From Clostridia bacterium (GTDB taxonomy: Bacteria > Bacillota_A > Clostridia > Oscillospirales > Acutalibacteraceae), in assembly GCA_017456015.1 (NCBI GenBank), contig JAFTLL010000009.1, positions 1-37,517 on the forward strand: 37,517 nt of DNA, read 5' to 3'. Numbering within the stretch: the first letter of the stretch is position 1; each line of letters begins with the position of its first letter. Position numbers and translations under genes: made by a program. Shown piece by piece: positions 16,003 through 23,954 of the stretch. The notes beneath the pieces are model-generated. The model was not told the origin of the DNA and searched no databases. It was given only the letters and a program-made list of their open reading frames with translations.

Positions 16003-16182
16003 GTATGGTGGGCAGTGGCTTTTCTATACAGCACAATATGCGTCCTTTGGCGTGCGAACGGTCGGGTCCTGTGCGATGGGTACCCGTGAACCATGTCAGG
16101 CGGGGAACCGAGCAGCATTAAGCGGTGTTGCCCATGCGCCACAGTCCATCCGGTCGTTCGTACACCAAAGGGCGTGTTTTTT
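16003..16182 (+). ncRNA. ffs: Signal recognition particle RNA (4.5S/scRNA)
   Basis: A long rod-like RNA upstream of dnaX, the usual position in Firmicutes. The conserved domain IV is present: GTCAGG (16095-16100), GGAA tetraloop capped by CGG/CCG (16101-16110), and GAGCAGC. The two flanks pair along most of their length: GCGTCCTTTGG (16040-16050) pairs with CCAAAGGGCGT (16165-16175), and the adjacent GAACGGTC-type segment with its complement. TTTTTT at 16177-16182 ends the RNA. The 5' part (16003-16039) probably forms the remaining arm; the exact ends are approximate. Confidence 0.88.
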
Positions 16183-16219
16183 AGATTTTCGCCATAGGCA
16201 TATAAAGGGAGGGCATACC

Positions 16220-17788
16220 ATGTATAGGGCACTTTACCGGAAATACCGTCCGTCTGCATTCCGCGATGTGGTCGGACAGGAGCATATTGTTACAACCTTG
16301 CAGAATCAATTGAAAAACGGTAAAATCTCGCATGCCTATCTTTTTACCGGCTCTCGCGGTACCGGCAAAACCAGTTGCGCGAAGATTCTTGCAAAGGCCG
16401 TAAATTGTTTGCAATTACAGGAAGGGGACGCTTGCCTGCAATGCGAGTCCTGCCGCCGGATTGAAAATGAAGAAAACTTTGATATCGTCGAAATTGACGC
16501 AGCCTCAAACAACGGCGTGGAAAACATTCGCAATTTAAGAGAACAGGTAGCCTACGCGCCGGCACAATCCAAATACCGAGTTTATATTATAGATGAGGTG
16601 CATATGCTCTCATCGGGTGCTTTTAATGCATTGCTGAAAACGCTGGAAGAACCGCCGTCAACCGTTGTCTTTATATTGGCAACCACCGAAGTGCATAAGA
16701 TGCCGGCGACCATTCTTTCGCGTTGCCAGCGGTTTGATTTTCACCGCATCGAGCCGGAACTGATTGCCGGCCGTCTGCTGAAAATCGCCGACCTGGAAGG
16801 ACTGGAACTTGAACAGGATGCGGCTATGCTGATGGCCATGATGGCGGATGGCGGTATGCGTGATGCCCTTTCCATGTTGGACGTCTGTGCCGCCAAGGGA
16901 GGAAAAATTACCGAACAAACGGTGGAGGATGCCACCGCAATCGCAGGTCATGATGCGCTTTTTCGGTTGGTGGAAGCCATGCAGCAAGGGGACATTCCTG
17001 CCGCTCTACGTTTGATTGATATAGTATATAAGGGTGCGGTCGATATTCAGCATCTGTGTGAACAGTTGCTCGGCGCGTATCGCAATTTGATGATTTTGCG
17101 CTCGGTACCGGATGCAGTCGCACTGGTGCCCTGCCCGAAAGCACAGCTTTCCCGTTTGCAGGCAATTGCCGAGAAATATGCGTTGGAAGATATTATGATG
17201 TCCATTCGTCAGCTTTCGGATGCGTTAAATCGTATGAACACATCTAACTGCCGGAGTGAACTGGAAATGGCGGTCATCAAAATTTGCACACCGGCACTTT
17301 CAGGCGAAACCGAAAACATTCTTCAACGACTGGCCGCATTGGAAAAGGGACATTCCGCACCGGTTGCAACGCCTGTGCCGAAGGCTGTATCCGAACCGCC
17401 GCAAACCGAACCGGAACCGAAAGCACCGGTCGTGCAGGAAAAGCCTAAAAACCCGGAAACACCCCGTACCGAATCTCCGGCCGCCGGTCAGGTGGAAAAT
17501 TGGGCGGCTGTGGTCCGTGAGTTGGGGAAAACACACCCCCTTTTGGCGGGCTATCTGCATGCCTCTGCCGCGTATGTGCAGGGAGATTTTCTGTTAATTG
17601 ATTCTCAAAATACGCAATTCAACGATTTAATTCGTCAGGCAACCTACCGTGACGCGCTTCGTCGCGCAGCCGAAAATGTGCTGGGTAAGCAATATAAGCT
17701 CGGCCCCTATAAAAAGAAAATAAATGAGGGTGCCAGCAAAGACCCTCTGGATGAAATCATGCAAAAACTTGAAACATTTGAGATGTAA
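16220..17788 (+). CDS. dnaX: DNA polymerase III subunits gamma/tau
   Basis: A 522-aa clamp-loader ATPase. MYRALYRKYRPSAF is the canonical N-terminus. Walker A GSRGTGKTS is at residues 44-52, zinc-module cysteines are C63, C72, C75 and C78, DEVHML is at 125-130, and the sensor motif LSRCQRF is near 166-172. The Pro/Glu-rich linker (~390-430) leads to a short C-terminal tau-like domain. GGGAGGG precedes ATG 16220; the longer frame beginning at 16052 reads through the SRP RNA and is not coding. No slippery A-tract/hairpin was seen mid-gene, so a separate gamma form is not predicted. It is followed by ybaB and recR. Confidence 0.95.
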   Translation: MYRALYRKYRPSAFRDVVGQEHIVTTLQNQLKNGKISHAYLFTGSRGTGKTSCAKILAKAVNCLQLQEGDACLQCESCRRIENEENFDIVEIDAASNNGVENIRNLREQVAYAPAQSKYRVYIIDEVHMLSSGAFNALLKTLEEPPSTVVFILATTEVHKMPATILSRCQRFDFHRIEPELIAGRLLKIADLEGLELEQDAAMLMAMMADGGMRDALSMLDVCAAKGGKITEQTVEDATAIAGHDALFRLVEAMQQGDIPAALRLIDIVYKGAVDIQHLCEQLLGAYRNLMILRSVPDAVALVPCPKAQLSRLQAIAEKYALEDIMMSIRQLSDALNRMNTSNCRSELEMAVIKICTPALSGETENILQRLAALEKGHSAPVATPVPKAVSEPPQTEPEPKAPVVQEKPKNPETPRTESPAAGQVENWAAVVRELGKTHPLLAGYLHASAAYVQGDFLLIDSQNTQFNDLIRQATYRDALRRAAENVLGKQYKLGPYKKKINEGASKDPLDEIMQKLETFEM

Positions 17789-17802
17789 GGAGAAATAAAG
17801 GA

Positions 17803-18144
17803 ATGAAAGCAAGATTGCCGCAAAATATGCAGCCCGGGAACATGAACCAAATGCTCAAACAAGCCCAGAAAATGCAGGAGGATATGGCCGCCTTGCAGGA
17901 GGATTTAGAGGCGCGTGAGTACACCGCATCGGCAGGAGGCGGCATGGTAGAGGTTACGGTGACCGGTAAGCATAAAATACAGAAAATTACCATCAATCCC
18001 GAAGCCATTGACCCTGACGATGTTGAAATGCTGGAAGATTTTATCACTATTGCCGTGAATGAGGCGGTATCCAACGCAGAAAAAACCGCAGAGGAAGAAA
18101 TGGCGGCGATTACGGGCGGCATGAATCTTCCGGGAATGTTTTAA
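17803..18144 (+). CDS. ybaB: YbaB/EbfC nucleoid-associated protein
   Basis: A 113-aa small dimeric DNA-binding protein. The N-terminal helix MNQMLKQAQKMQEDMA, the beta segment MVEVTVTGKHKIQKITINPE, and the C-terminal helix with the GGMNLPG tail are characteristic. It sits between dnaX and recR, the conserved arrangement, and starts 14 nt after dnaX with AAGGAG upstream. Confidence 0.93.
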   Translation: MKARLPQNMQPGNMNQMLKQAQKMQEDMAALQEDLEAREYTASAGGGMVEVTVTGKHKIQKITINPEAIDPDDVEMLEDFITIAVNEAVSNAEKTAEEEMAAITGGMNLPGMF

Positions 18145-18147
18145 GCC

Positions 18148-18747
18148 ATGGCCTATCAAGTAGTGCCGTTACAGCGGCTGATTGAACAGTTTGAAAAATT
18201 GCCGGGAATCGGTAAAAAAACCGCCCAAAGGCTGGCCTTTTATGTGCTTTCTATGCCCGACACCTATGCAAAGGATTTTGCCGAGGCTTTAACCGATGCA
18301 AAACAAAAAATCAAATATTGCAAGGTCTGTTGTAATTTAACCGACGGAGATACCTGCTCGGTCTGTGCGGACACGACGCGTGATCGTACCACCATCTGTG
18401 TTGTGGAGGAACCGCAGGATGTCGCTGCCTTTGAGCGTGCGCGTGAATACCGCGGGCTGTATCATATTTTGCACGGCACCATTTCTCCGTTAGACGGCAT
18501 CGGTCCCGAACAATTGCGCATTAAAGAACTGATGGCTCGCCTGGGTGACCCCGATTTAAAAGAGGTTATCATTGCCACCAACCCCACCGTGGAGGGGGAG
18601 GCAACCGCCAGTTATCTTTCCCGCTTAATTAAGCCAATGGGCTTGCGGGTTTCCCGACTGGCTTACGGAATTCCCGTAGGCGGAGATTTAGAGTACGCCG
18701 ATGAGGTGACGCTGATGCGCGCTTTGGAGGGCAGAAACGTATTATAA
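18148..18747 (+). CDS. recR: Recombination mediator RecR
   Basis: A 199-aa protein that works with RecF/RecO to load RecA at gaps. It shows the helix-hairpin-helix [14 protein letters not shown] (18-31), the Cys4 zinc finger C58, C61, C70, C73, and the Toprim domain from [11 protein letters not shown] (~82) to [10 protein letters not shown], plus the Walker B-like end. It begins 3 nt after ybaB with only a weak SD, so translation is probably coupled. The gene ends inside a terminator shared with citrate synthase. Confidence 0.95.
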   Translation: MAYQVVPLQRLIEQFEKLPGIGKKTAQRLAFYVLSMPDTYAKDFAEALTDAKQKIKYCKVCCNLTDGDTCSVCADTTRDRTTICVVEEPQDVAAFERAREYRGLYHILHGTISPLDGIGPEQLRIKELMARLGDPDLKEVIIATNPTVEGEATASYLSRLIKPMGLRVSRLAYGIPVGGDLEYADEVTLMRALEGRNVL

Positions 18748-18790
18748 AATAAAGACAAGGCCACCCGTCGGGTGGCCTTGTCTTTATTTT
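18746..18790. terminator. Shared bidirectional terminator of recR and citrate synthase
   Basis: A near-perfect 20-bp stem, GACAAGGCCACCC (18754-18766) pairing with GGGTGGCCTTGTC, with A/T tails on both sides. The recR stop (18745-18747) and the citrate synthase stop (18784-18786) both fall in or at the stem. Confidence 0.88.
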
Positions 18791-20169
18791 CTGTTCTGTA
18801 ACGGCTGATATTCTCTGCGAGGGTGCACGCTTTTGTATGCCGGTCGAATGATTTTTCCGGAATTAACCAATTCTTCAATGCGGTGGGCACTCCAACCGGA
18901 AATGCGAGCCATAGCGAAAATGGGGGTATACAATTCCGGCGGTAAATCCAGCATGTCATAAACAAATCCGCTGTAAAAGTCAATGTTTGCACTGACACCT
19001 TTATACATTTTGCGTTCCTCGGCGATTATTTTCGGGGCAAGTGACTCAACCGAAGCGTAAAGTTTGTATTCCGCGTTTAATCCCTTTTCTTCCGAAAGGC
19101 TTTGAACAAAAGAACGGAAGATGGTGGCGCGTGGGTCAGATATAGAGTAAACGGCATGCCCGATACCGTAAATCAATCCGGCACGGTCAAAGGTTTCTTT
19201 GTGCAAGATTTTCTTTAAATAGGTGCTGATTTCTTCCTCATCATTCCAATCTCGCACATTTTCTTTAATGTCATTAAACATGGCACAGACCTTAATATTG
19301 GCACCGCCGTGTTTCGGGCCTTTGAGTGAGCCAAGCGCGGCCGCGATGGCTGAATATGTATCGGTTCCGGAAGAGGAAACGACACGGGTGGTAAAGGAGG
19401 AGTTGTTGCCGCCGCCGTGTTCTGCGTGCAGAACCAAGGCCAAATCTAAAATTTTGGCTTCCAGAGGGGTGTATTTGCTGTCAATGCGCAGCATGTGCAA
19501 AATATTTTCCGCCGTAGAGAGCGAAGCATCCGGTTCATGAATAAAGAAACTGCGATTGTTGCACTTGTAATAATTATAAGAATGATAGCTGTAAACCGAT
19601 AGCATGGGGAATGTGGAAATCAGCTGTAAGCATTGGCGCAGCACATTGGGAATGCTGGTGTCATTGGGATTGTTGTCATAAGAATATAGTGTAAGTACGC
19701 TGCGCGCGAGGGAATTCATCATATCGGTAGACGGGGCTTTCATGATAATGTCCCGAACAAAGGATTCCGGCAAGGAACGGTAATCGGTTAAAACCTGCTT
19801 AAATTCCTCCAACTGCTGTACGGTTGGCAAATTACCAAACAACAACAGATAGGTGATTTCCTCGAACCCAAAACGGTTGCTCTCTAAAAAGCCGGATACC
19901 AGTGATTCAATATCGTATCCGCGATAATACAGTTTGCCAGGGCAGGGAAGTTCCTGCCCGTTTACCGTTTGCTTGGAAATGATTTCGGAAATTTCGGTCA
20001 ATCCGGTTAAAACACCCTTGCCGTTTAAATCGCGCAGGCCGCGATATACTTTGTACTCGGAATATAACTGTGGCTCTATATTACCATCCTCCATACAAAG
20101 TGCAGCATAGTTTTCAATCTGCGGCGTGATGGCGGAATAATCTCTTTCGATATTATTGATGATATTCAT
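18784..20169 (-). CDS. gltA: Citrate synthase
   Basis: A 461-aa citrate synthase of the long clostridial type, condensing oxaloacetate and acetyl-CoA, here probably feeding 2-oxoglutarate and glutamate synthesis. Catalytic residues are visible: His287 in GPKHGGAN, His338 in GIGHAVYSISDPRA and Asp397 in NIDFYSG. LHAEHGGGNNSSF and KLYYRGYDIESL are further family motifs. GAGGT precedes the ATG. It is monocistronic and convergent with recR; gdhA lies about 7.4 kb away. Confidence 0.95.
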   Translation of the reverse strand: MNIINNIERDYSAITPQIENYAALCMEDGNIEPQLYSEYKVYRGLRDLNGKGVLTGLTEISEIISKQTVNGQELPCPGKLYYRGYDIESLVSGFLESNRFGFEEITYLLLFGNLPTVQQLEEFKQVLTDYRSLPESFVRDIIMKAPSTDMMNSLARSVLTLYSYDNNPNDTSIPNVLRQCLQLISTFPMLSVYSYHSYNYYKCNNRSFFIHEPDASLSTAENILHMLRIDSKYTPLEAKILDLALVLHAEHGGGNNSSFTTRVVSSSGTDTYSAIAAALGSLKGPKHGGANIKVCAMFNDIKENVRDWNDEEEISTYLKKILHKETFDRAGLIYGIGHAVYSISDPRATIFRSFVQSLSEEKGLNAEYKLYASVESLAPKIIAEERKMYKGVSANIDFYSGFVYDMLDLPPELYTPIFAMARISGWSAHRIEELVNSGKIIRPAYKSVHPRREYQPLQNRK

Positions 20170-20243
20170 TTTCTACCTCACTTTCTTTTATATACATTGT
20201 ACCACACATTTTGGAAAAATGTTGAACAGTTTGTAAAAACAAT

Positions 20244-20269
20244 AAAAGCCGGTCAAGTCACCGGCTTTT
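20244..20269 (-). terminator. Terminator of the membrane protein gene
   Basis: AAAAGCCGGT (20244-20253) pairs with ACCGGCTTTT (20260-20269); the minus-strand continuation is ATTGTTTTT. Confidence 0.75.
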
Positions 20270-20274
20270 TCATC

Positions 20275-21129
20275 TTAAAATCCGTTCTGCAAGACTACGG
20301 GGGTGTTATTTTTCTGTAACGGCACAGCTTGGTTGGGACCCTTGCTGGTGTTGTTCTTGCTGTTTAGAGTGAAAATAAAGATAACCATATAAATTGCAGA
20401 AATAAACAAGGTCATATCCGGTAATTCGGTATAGTGTAAAACATAGGATTTTTTAAAAAGAATCAGAATGTATTCCGAAAGATGGGTGATGCCTACGATC
20501 ACAGCGGTGGTTAAACCGACAACCGTTAGCCGCCGCGCATTTTTTCTCAGGTTGACATAACATATCACTTTTGCGAGAAGGGTATAGCAAACGAGCATCA
20601 AAATGATGGCCGCCATACGATATAGGTTTTCCGAAATAATGGCCATGTCGGTAATTTCAATAAAGAAGGTAATCAGCATGTAAATCCAGTAGGGCAGGGG
20701 CAAAAAACAGAGAATCGGCATAATGGCTTTTCCGGCAATGCCGTAAGCAACCAGCGCAACAAAAAAGACCAGGATTAATACAGAAAAAAAGATTTGCATA
20801 GGTGGTGTGCCATTTGGGGAGCAAAGTTTCACAACCAAATCACAGAAAAAACCGGCCAAACAAAGAATGGCACCGAGAAGGTTGGGAAGATGCAATTCTC
20901 CGGCACCTTTGTATTTCGGTTTATCCAGATGTACAAGCACAAAAATCAATACAGCAAACAAAAGAAGAAAGAAAAACGTAATCCATGCAAAGGGTGCAAA
21001 TCCGGTGTAATAAAATCCGGTGGAAGAATCAATAAAATATATCATTTCTACAATTCTCAAAAGGACAATAAGGGCTGTTGCGGCCGCAAAGGATAAAGAG
21101 AGCAATTTTGTTTTCATATATTTGTCCAC
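20275..21129 (-). CDS. Multi-spanning membrane protein of unknown function
   Basis: A 284-aa hydrophobic protein with about seven predicted TM helices, for example SLSFAAATALIVLLRIVEMI, ITFFFLLLFAVLIFVLVHL, FFSVLILVFFVALVAYGI and MTLFISAIYMVIFIFTL. The C-terminus is a polar, Asn/Gln-rich tail. I recognise no family. GTG 21129 is one possible start, close to GGAGAAG. The ATG at 21117 is a possible alternative and would shorten it by 4 residues. It is divergent from the SpoIID gene across ~80 bp of AT-rich DNA. Confidence 0.65.
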   Translation of the reverse strand: MDKYMKTKLLSLSFAAATALIVLLRIVEMIYFIDSSTGFYYTGFAPFAWITFFFLLLFAVLIFVLVHLDKPKYKGAGELHLPNLLGAILCLAGFFCDLVVKLCSPNGTPPMQIFFSVLILVFFVALVAYGIAGKAIMPILCFLPLPYWIYMLITFFIEITDMAIISENLYRMAAIILMLVCYTLLAKVICYVNLRKNARRLTVVGLTTAVIVGITHLSEYILILFKKSYVLHYTELPDMTLFISAIYMVIFIFTLNSKNNTSKGPNQAVPLQKNNTPVVLQNGF

Positions 21130-21209
21130 TTCTCCATAAATATTTAATATATATTATTTATATTAAACCGAACAGGAATAAAAGTCAATAAAAAAACGGA
21201 GGAGCAAAA

Positions 21210-22169
21210 ATGAAGTATGTGCATCTAATCGTATTGGGAATTATGTTTCTTTCCATTCTTTTAATACCCCTGATTGCAATGAAGGAGGTCGAACAAAAAA
21301 CAGAAAAAACCTCCTCTGCCCAATCGTCGGAAAGCAAAAAAACGAATGAGGCCTGTTTTCGGGTAAAGTTTACAGACGGTAAGGTGCAAAACATACCGGA
21401 AGAAGACTATATTTGCTCGGTCGTGGCGGCGGAAATGCCGGCGGTCTACGAACCGGAAGCATTAAAAGCCCAGGCTGTTGCGGCCTATACATATGCCTGT
21501 TTTCGCAGAGAATCAAGGAAAAACGAGGCGTACGATGTGTCGGCCGATTCAACAAGTGACCAGGGCTATGTTACTATGGAAAAAGCGGCTGAAAAATGGG
21601 GAGATAAGGCCAAGGAATACACAAAGAAAATACAATCTGCCGTACAGTCTGTACAAGGGTATAAAATCACCTACAACGGGAAACTGATTCTGGCGGCGTA
21701 TCACGCCATATCTTCGGGTAAAACCGAAACCGGAAAAAATGTTTGGGGAGATAATTATGAATATCTTACTTCTGTGGAGAGCATCGGCGACCTGTTGGCT
21801 GAGGGGTATTTAAGCTCGGTCACATTTACACCGGAAGAATTTAAAGCCAAGGCAGCAGAATTGAATGCAACCATGAGCGGTGATGCATCAACATGGTTGC
21901 GGGAACCCTCACGCACAGAAACCGGCATGGTCAAGGAATACCAACTGGGCGATAAACGGGTCGCAGGAACTGATATGCGCAAAGCTTTTGGTTTGCGTAG
22001 CGCAAATTTTGATTTAACCTTTGCTGAAAACAAGTTTACCTTTACGGTGCGCGGTTACGGGCATGGCGCCGGCATGAGCCAAAACGGTGCAAATTACATG
22101 GCAAAGCAGGGGAGTACATTTTTGGAGATTTTAAGTTGGTATTACCCCGAATGTAAGTTGGAAAAATAA
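21210..22169 (+). CDS. spoIID: SpoIID/LytB-domain protein
   Basis: A 319-aa protein related to stage II sporulation protein D, a lytic transglycosylase that removes peptidoglycan during engulfment. An N-terminal membrane anchor (residues ~4-24, VHLIVLGIMFLSILLIPLIA) is followed by the SpoIID domain: DYICSVVAAEMPAVYEPEALKA in two pieces, with catalytic Glu75, QAVAAYTYACF, then the C-terminal GYGHGAGMSQNGANYMA. RBS GGAGGAG precedes the ATG. The gene context does not show sporulation partners (spoIIQ, spoIIP), so a vegetative LytB-like role is possible. Confidence 0.88.
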   Translation: MKYVHLIVLGIMFLSILLIPLIAMKEVEQKTEKTSSAQSSESKKTNEACFRVKFTDGKVQNIPEEDYICSVVAAEMPAVYEPEALKAQAVAAYTYACFRRESRKNEAYDVSADSTSDQGYVTMEKAAEKWGDKAKEYTKKIQSAVQSVQGYKITYNGKLILAAYHAISSGKTETGKNVWGDNYEYLTSVESIGDLLAEGYLSSVTFTPEEFKAKAAELNATMSGDASTWLREPSRTETGMVKEYQLGDKRVAGTDMRKAFGLRSANFDLTFAENKFTFTVRGYGHGAGMSQNGANYMAKQGSTFLEILSWYYPECKLEK

Positions 22170-22195
22170 AAGGGGAGGGAAGATAAAAAATGTGG

Positions 22196-22223
22196 TTGAC
22201 AAACCACCATTTTGTGTTATAAT
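22196..22223 (+). promoter_or_regulatory. Promoter of the CAT-anticodon and Trp tRNA genes
   Basis: -35 TTGACA (22196-22201) and -10 TATAAT (22218-22223), 16-bp spacer. It probably drives both tRNAs, as no terminator lies between them. Confidence 0.8.
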
Positions 22224-22257
22224 ACTTTTGTTACGGCAATAAAAATACTCTCAATAG

Positions 22258-22334
22258 GGGCCATTAGCTCAGTTGGTTAGAGCAACCGGCTCATAACCGG
22301 TCGGTCCGGGGTTCGAGTCCCTGATGGCCCACCA
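22258..22334 (+). tRNA. tRNA with CAT anticodon (Ile2/lysidine type, or Met)
   Basis: A 77-nt tRNA: acceptor GGGCCAT/ATGGCCC plus ACCA, D loop AGCTCAGTTGGTTAGAGC, anticodon loop CTCATAA, T arm GGTTCGAGTCC. C4-G69 and C5-G68 pairs and the CTCATAA loop suit TilS-modified tRNA-Ile2 better than elongator Met (which in many Firmicutes has TTCATAC). Not an initiator. Confidence 0.88.
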
Positions 22335-22403
22335 GCCGCAAGGCTCGGCACCCAAGAGGTTTCTTTTTGAGGTGTCAATTGCGACAAGTTTTATATCGTA
22401 TAC

Positions 22404-22478
22404 AGGGGCATGGTGTCAATGGTAGCATGCCGGTCTCCAAAACCGTTGGTGAGGGTTCGAATCCTTCTGCCCCTGCCA
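22404..22478 (+). tRNA. tRNA-Trp (anticodon CCA)
   Basis: A 75-nt tRNA: acceptor AGGGGCA/TGCCCCT plus GCCA, D arm ATGGTGTCAATGGTAGCAT, anticodon loop CTCCAAA, T loop GTTCGAATC. It ends just before the accessory island. Confidence 0.95.
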
Positions 22479-22485
22479 TCTAAAG

Positions 22486-22528
22486 ACACCATTGAAATCT
22501 GAACCCTCAAGTTCAGACTCAATGGTGT
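22486..22528 (+). terminator. Terminator of the tRNA pair
   Basis: ACACCATTGA (22486-22495) pairs with TCAATGGTGT (22519-22528); an inner CTGAAC/GTTCAG stem extends it; TTTTT follows. Confidence 0.8.
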
Positions 22529-22675
22529 TTTTATTATAAACCCCAGTATTTATGCGGCTTTTCAAGGTCGCATTTTCTTTTTGTCAGCTGGACTAAAAAC
22601 AGAAAAACGCAAATTTTATAATCCGAAGATTTAAAAGCAAACCTTTTCGAACCCATAAGTCTATCTGCACGTGTC
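22529..22675. other. Non-coding boundary sequence between tRNA-Trp and the IS3 element
   Basis: About 150 bp of AT-rich DNA with no ORF, promoter or clear inverted repeat visible. It may contain the left boundary of an insertion, but I could not fix the end. Confidence 0.4.
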
Positions 22676-23815
22676 TTATAAACCCGCGTCCTTCAAGGCA
22701 TATTCCTCTTCCTTCTGTTCGGGAGTCTTGTATTGCAGTTTCCTGTGCGGACGTTTTGTATTGTAGAAAATTATGTACTTGTCAACTGCACTTCGGAAGT
22801 CTGCTTCCGAACGGTATTTCGTGCGATACAATTCCTCACGCTTCAAAGAAGCGAAGAACGATTCCATTACAGAATTGTCATACGGCACGTGCGCTCTTGA
22901 AAAGGAGTGCGTGATGTGCAGTGACCGCATATAGTCGTTCATCGTTTTGGAATGATAGTTGCCACCGCGGTCAGTATGGAATATCAGACTTGAATCCGGT
23001 TGACGTGCTTTATAGGCCATTTGAAAAGTCGACTTTACAAGTTGCGTGCTGTTCGTCTTTCCAATTTTATAGCCCACGACCATACGGGAATACAAGTCGA
23101 TAATCACGCAAATGTAATAAGCGTTTTCGCCGTACTTGAAATAGGTAACATCACTAACCCACACTTCGTTCGGTTTGCACGTGTCAAACTCTTGGTTAAG
23201 ATGATTTTTATACTTGCGGCCTTCGTCCTCGTAAAGTTTCTTTGATGACTGTCGGATGCTGAACAATCCCATATCACGCATAAGCGTGCGTACCATTTCA
23301 TTACTGACTTTGAAGCCTTCACTTTTCATAACTGCCGCAATTTTAGCGGCACCGAAGATCTGATTACTTTCGTCGTAGATCTCCTGTATGCGAAGCCGTA
23401 GTTCCTCCCGACGTTTCGCATACCAAGTGTTGTCTTTCTTATTGCGGAGAACGTGGTTGTAAAACGTTCCGCGGGGAATGTCAAACGCATCGCAGATCAC
23501 GTGCACATTATATTTTCCATAAAGCTGCTCGGCGGCATACAATCGCTGCTTTAATGGTGACTTCGGCGTGCAAGTTGCGGATTTAAGGATTTCAACGATG
23601 CTTTCCAAGCGTGCGACCTTGTTTTCGAGCAAATGGAAATTGCGGATATCCACCGTTCTCCTATTGGCAGCGTTTTGTTCCTCTTGGTAAATGCGTAGCC
23701 AACTGTAAAAGGTACTCTTGGGTATACCGGTGTCAGCAAGGATATGTGCCGACGGTTCACCGGATATAACACGGTCAATGACCGCTTGTTTTTCTTCTTT
23801 AGTATAAGTTCTCAT
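22676..23815 (-). mobile_element. IS3-family transposase (single fused ORF)
   Basis: A 379-aa transposase uniting the OrfA-like HTH (residues ~1-45, ADTGIPKSTFYSWL) with an OrfB-like part: a second helix-turn-helix region (~85-125) and the rve/DDE integrase core. Catalytic residues Asp222 (WVSDVTYF), Asp282 (HTDRGGNY) and Glu318 (VMESFFASLKREE) show the D-x35-E spacing of IS3. Many IS3 members need -1 frameshifting between two ORFs; here the frame is continuous, with no interruption. It appears intact. Terminal inverted repeats and target duplications could not be identified by eye. Located immediately upstream of the RM genes. Confidence 0.9.
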
Positions 23816-23885
23816 ATTTTCAACTCCTATATTGAATGCATTGAAACAATTCTACGATAATTTTCTATATACAGAAATTATTTTG

Positions 23886-23914
23886 CATTGCGCATCTTGA
23901 CACGATGTGCAATG
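23886..23914 (+). promoter_or_regulatory. Palindromic operator-like repeat over the methylase promoter
   Basis: CATTGCGCATC (23886-23896) and GATGTGCAATG (23904-23914) form an 11-bp inverted repeat with one mismatch, separated by TTGACAC. The -35 box lies in the spacer, an arrangement suited to repression. Confidence 0.55.
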
Positions 23915-23925
23915 ATGACTATAAT
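23897..23925 (+). promoter_or_regulatory. Promoter of the methylase-specificity gene
   Basis: Consensus -35 TTGACA (23897-23902) and -10 TATAAT (23920-23925), 17-bp spacer. The predicted start near 23932 leaves a ~22-nt leader. Confidence 0.8.
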
Positions 23926-23954
23926 GTTCATATAACCTATTGGGAGGGAAAAAA

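Noticed and set aside
16052..16219. N-terminal extension of dnaX
   Set aside because: The extension reads through the SRP RNA; ATG 16220 has a strong RBS and the canonical DnaX N-terminus.
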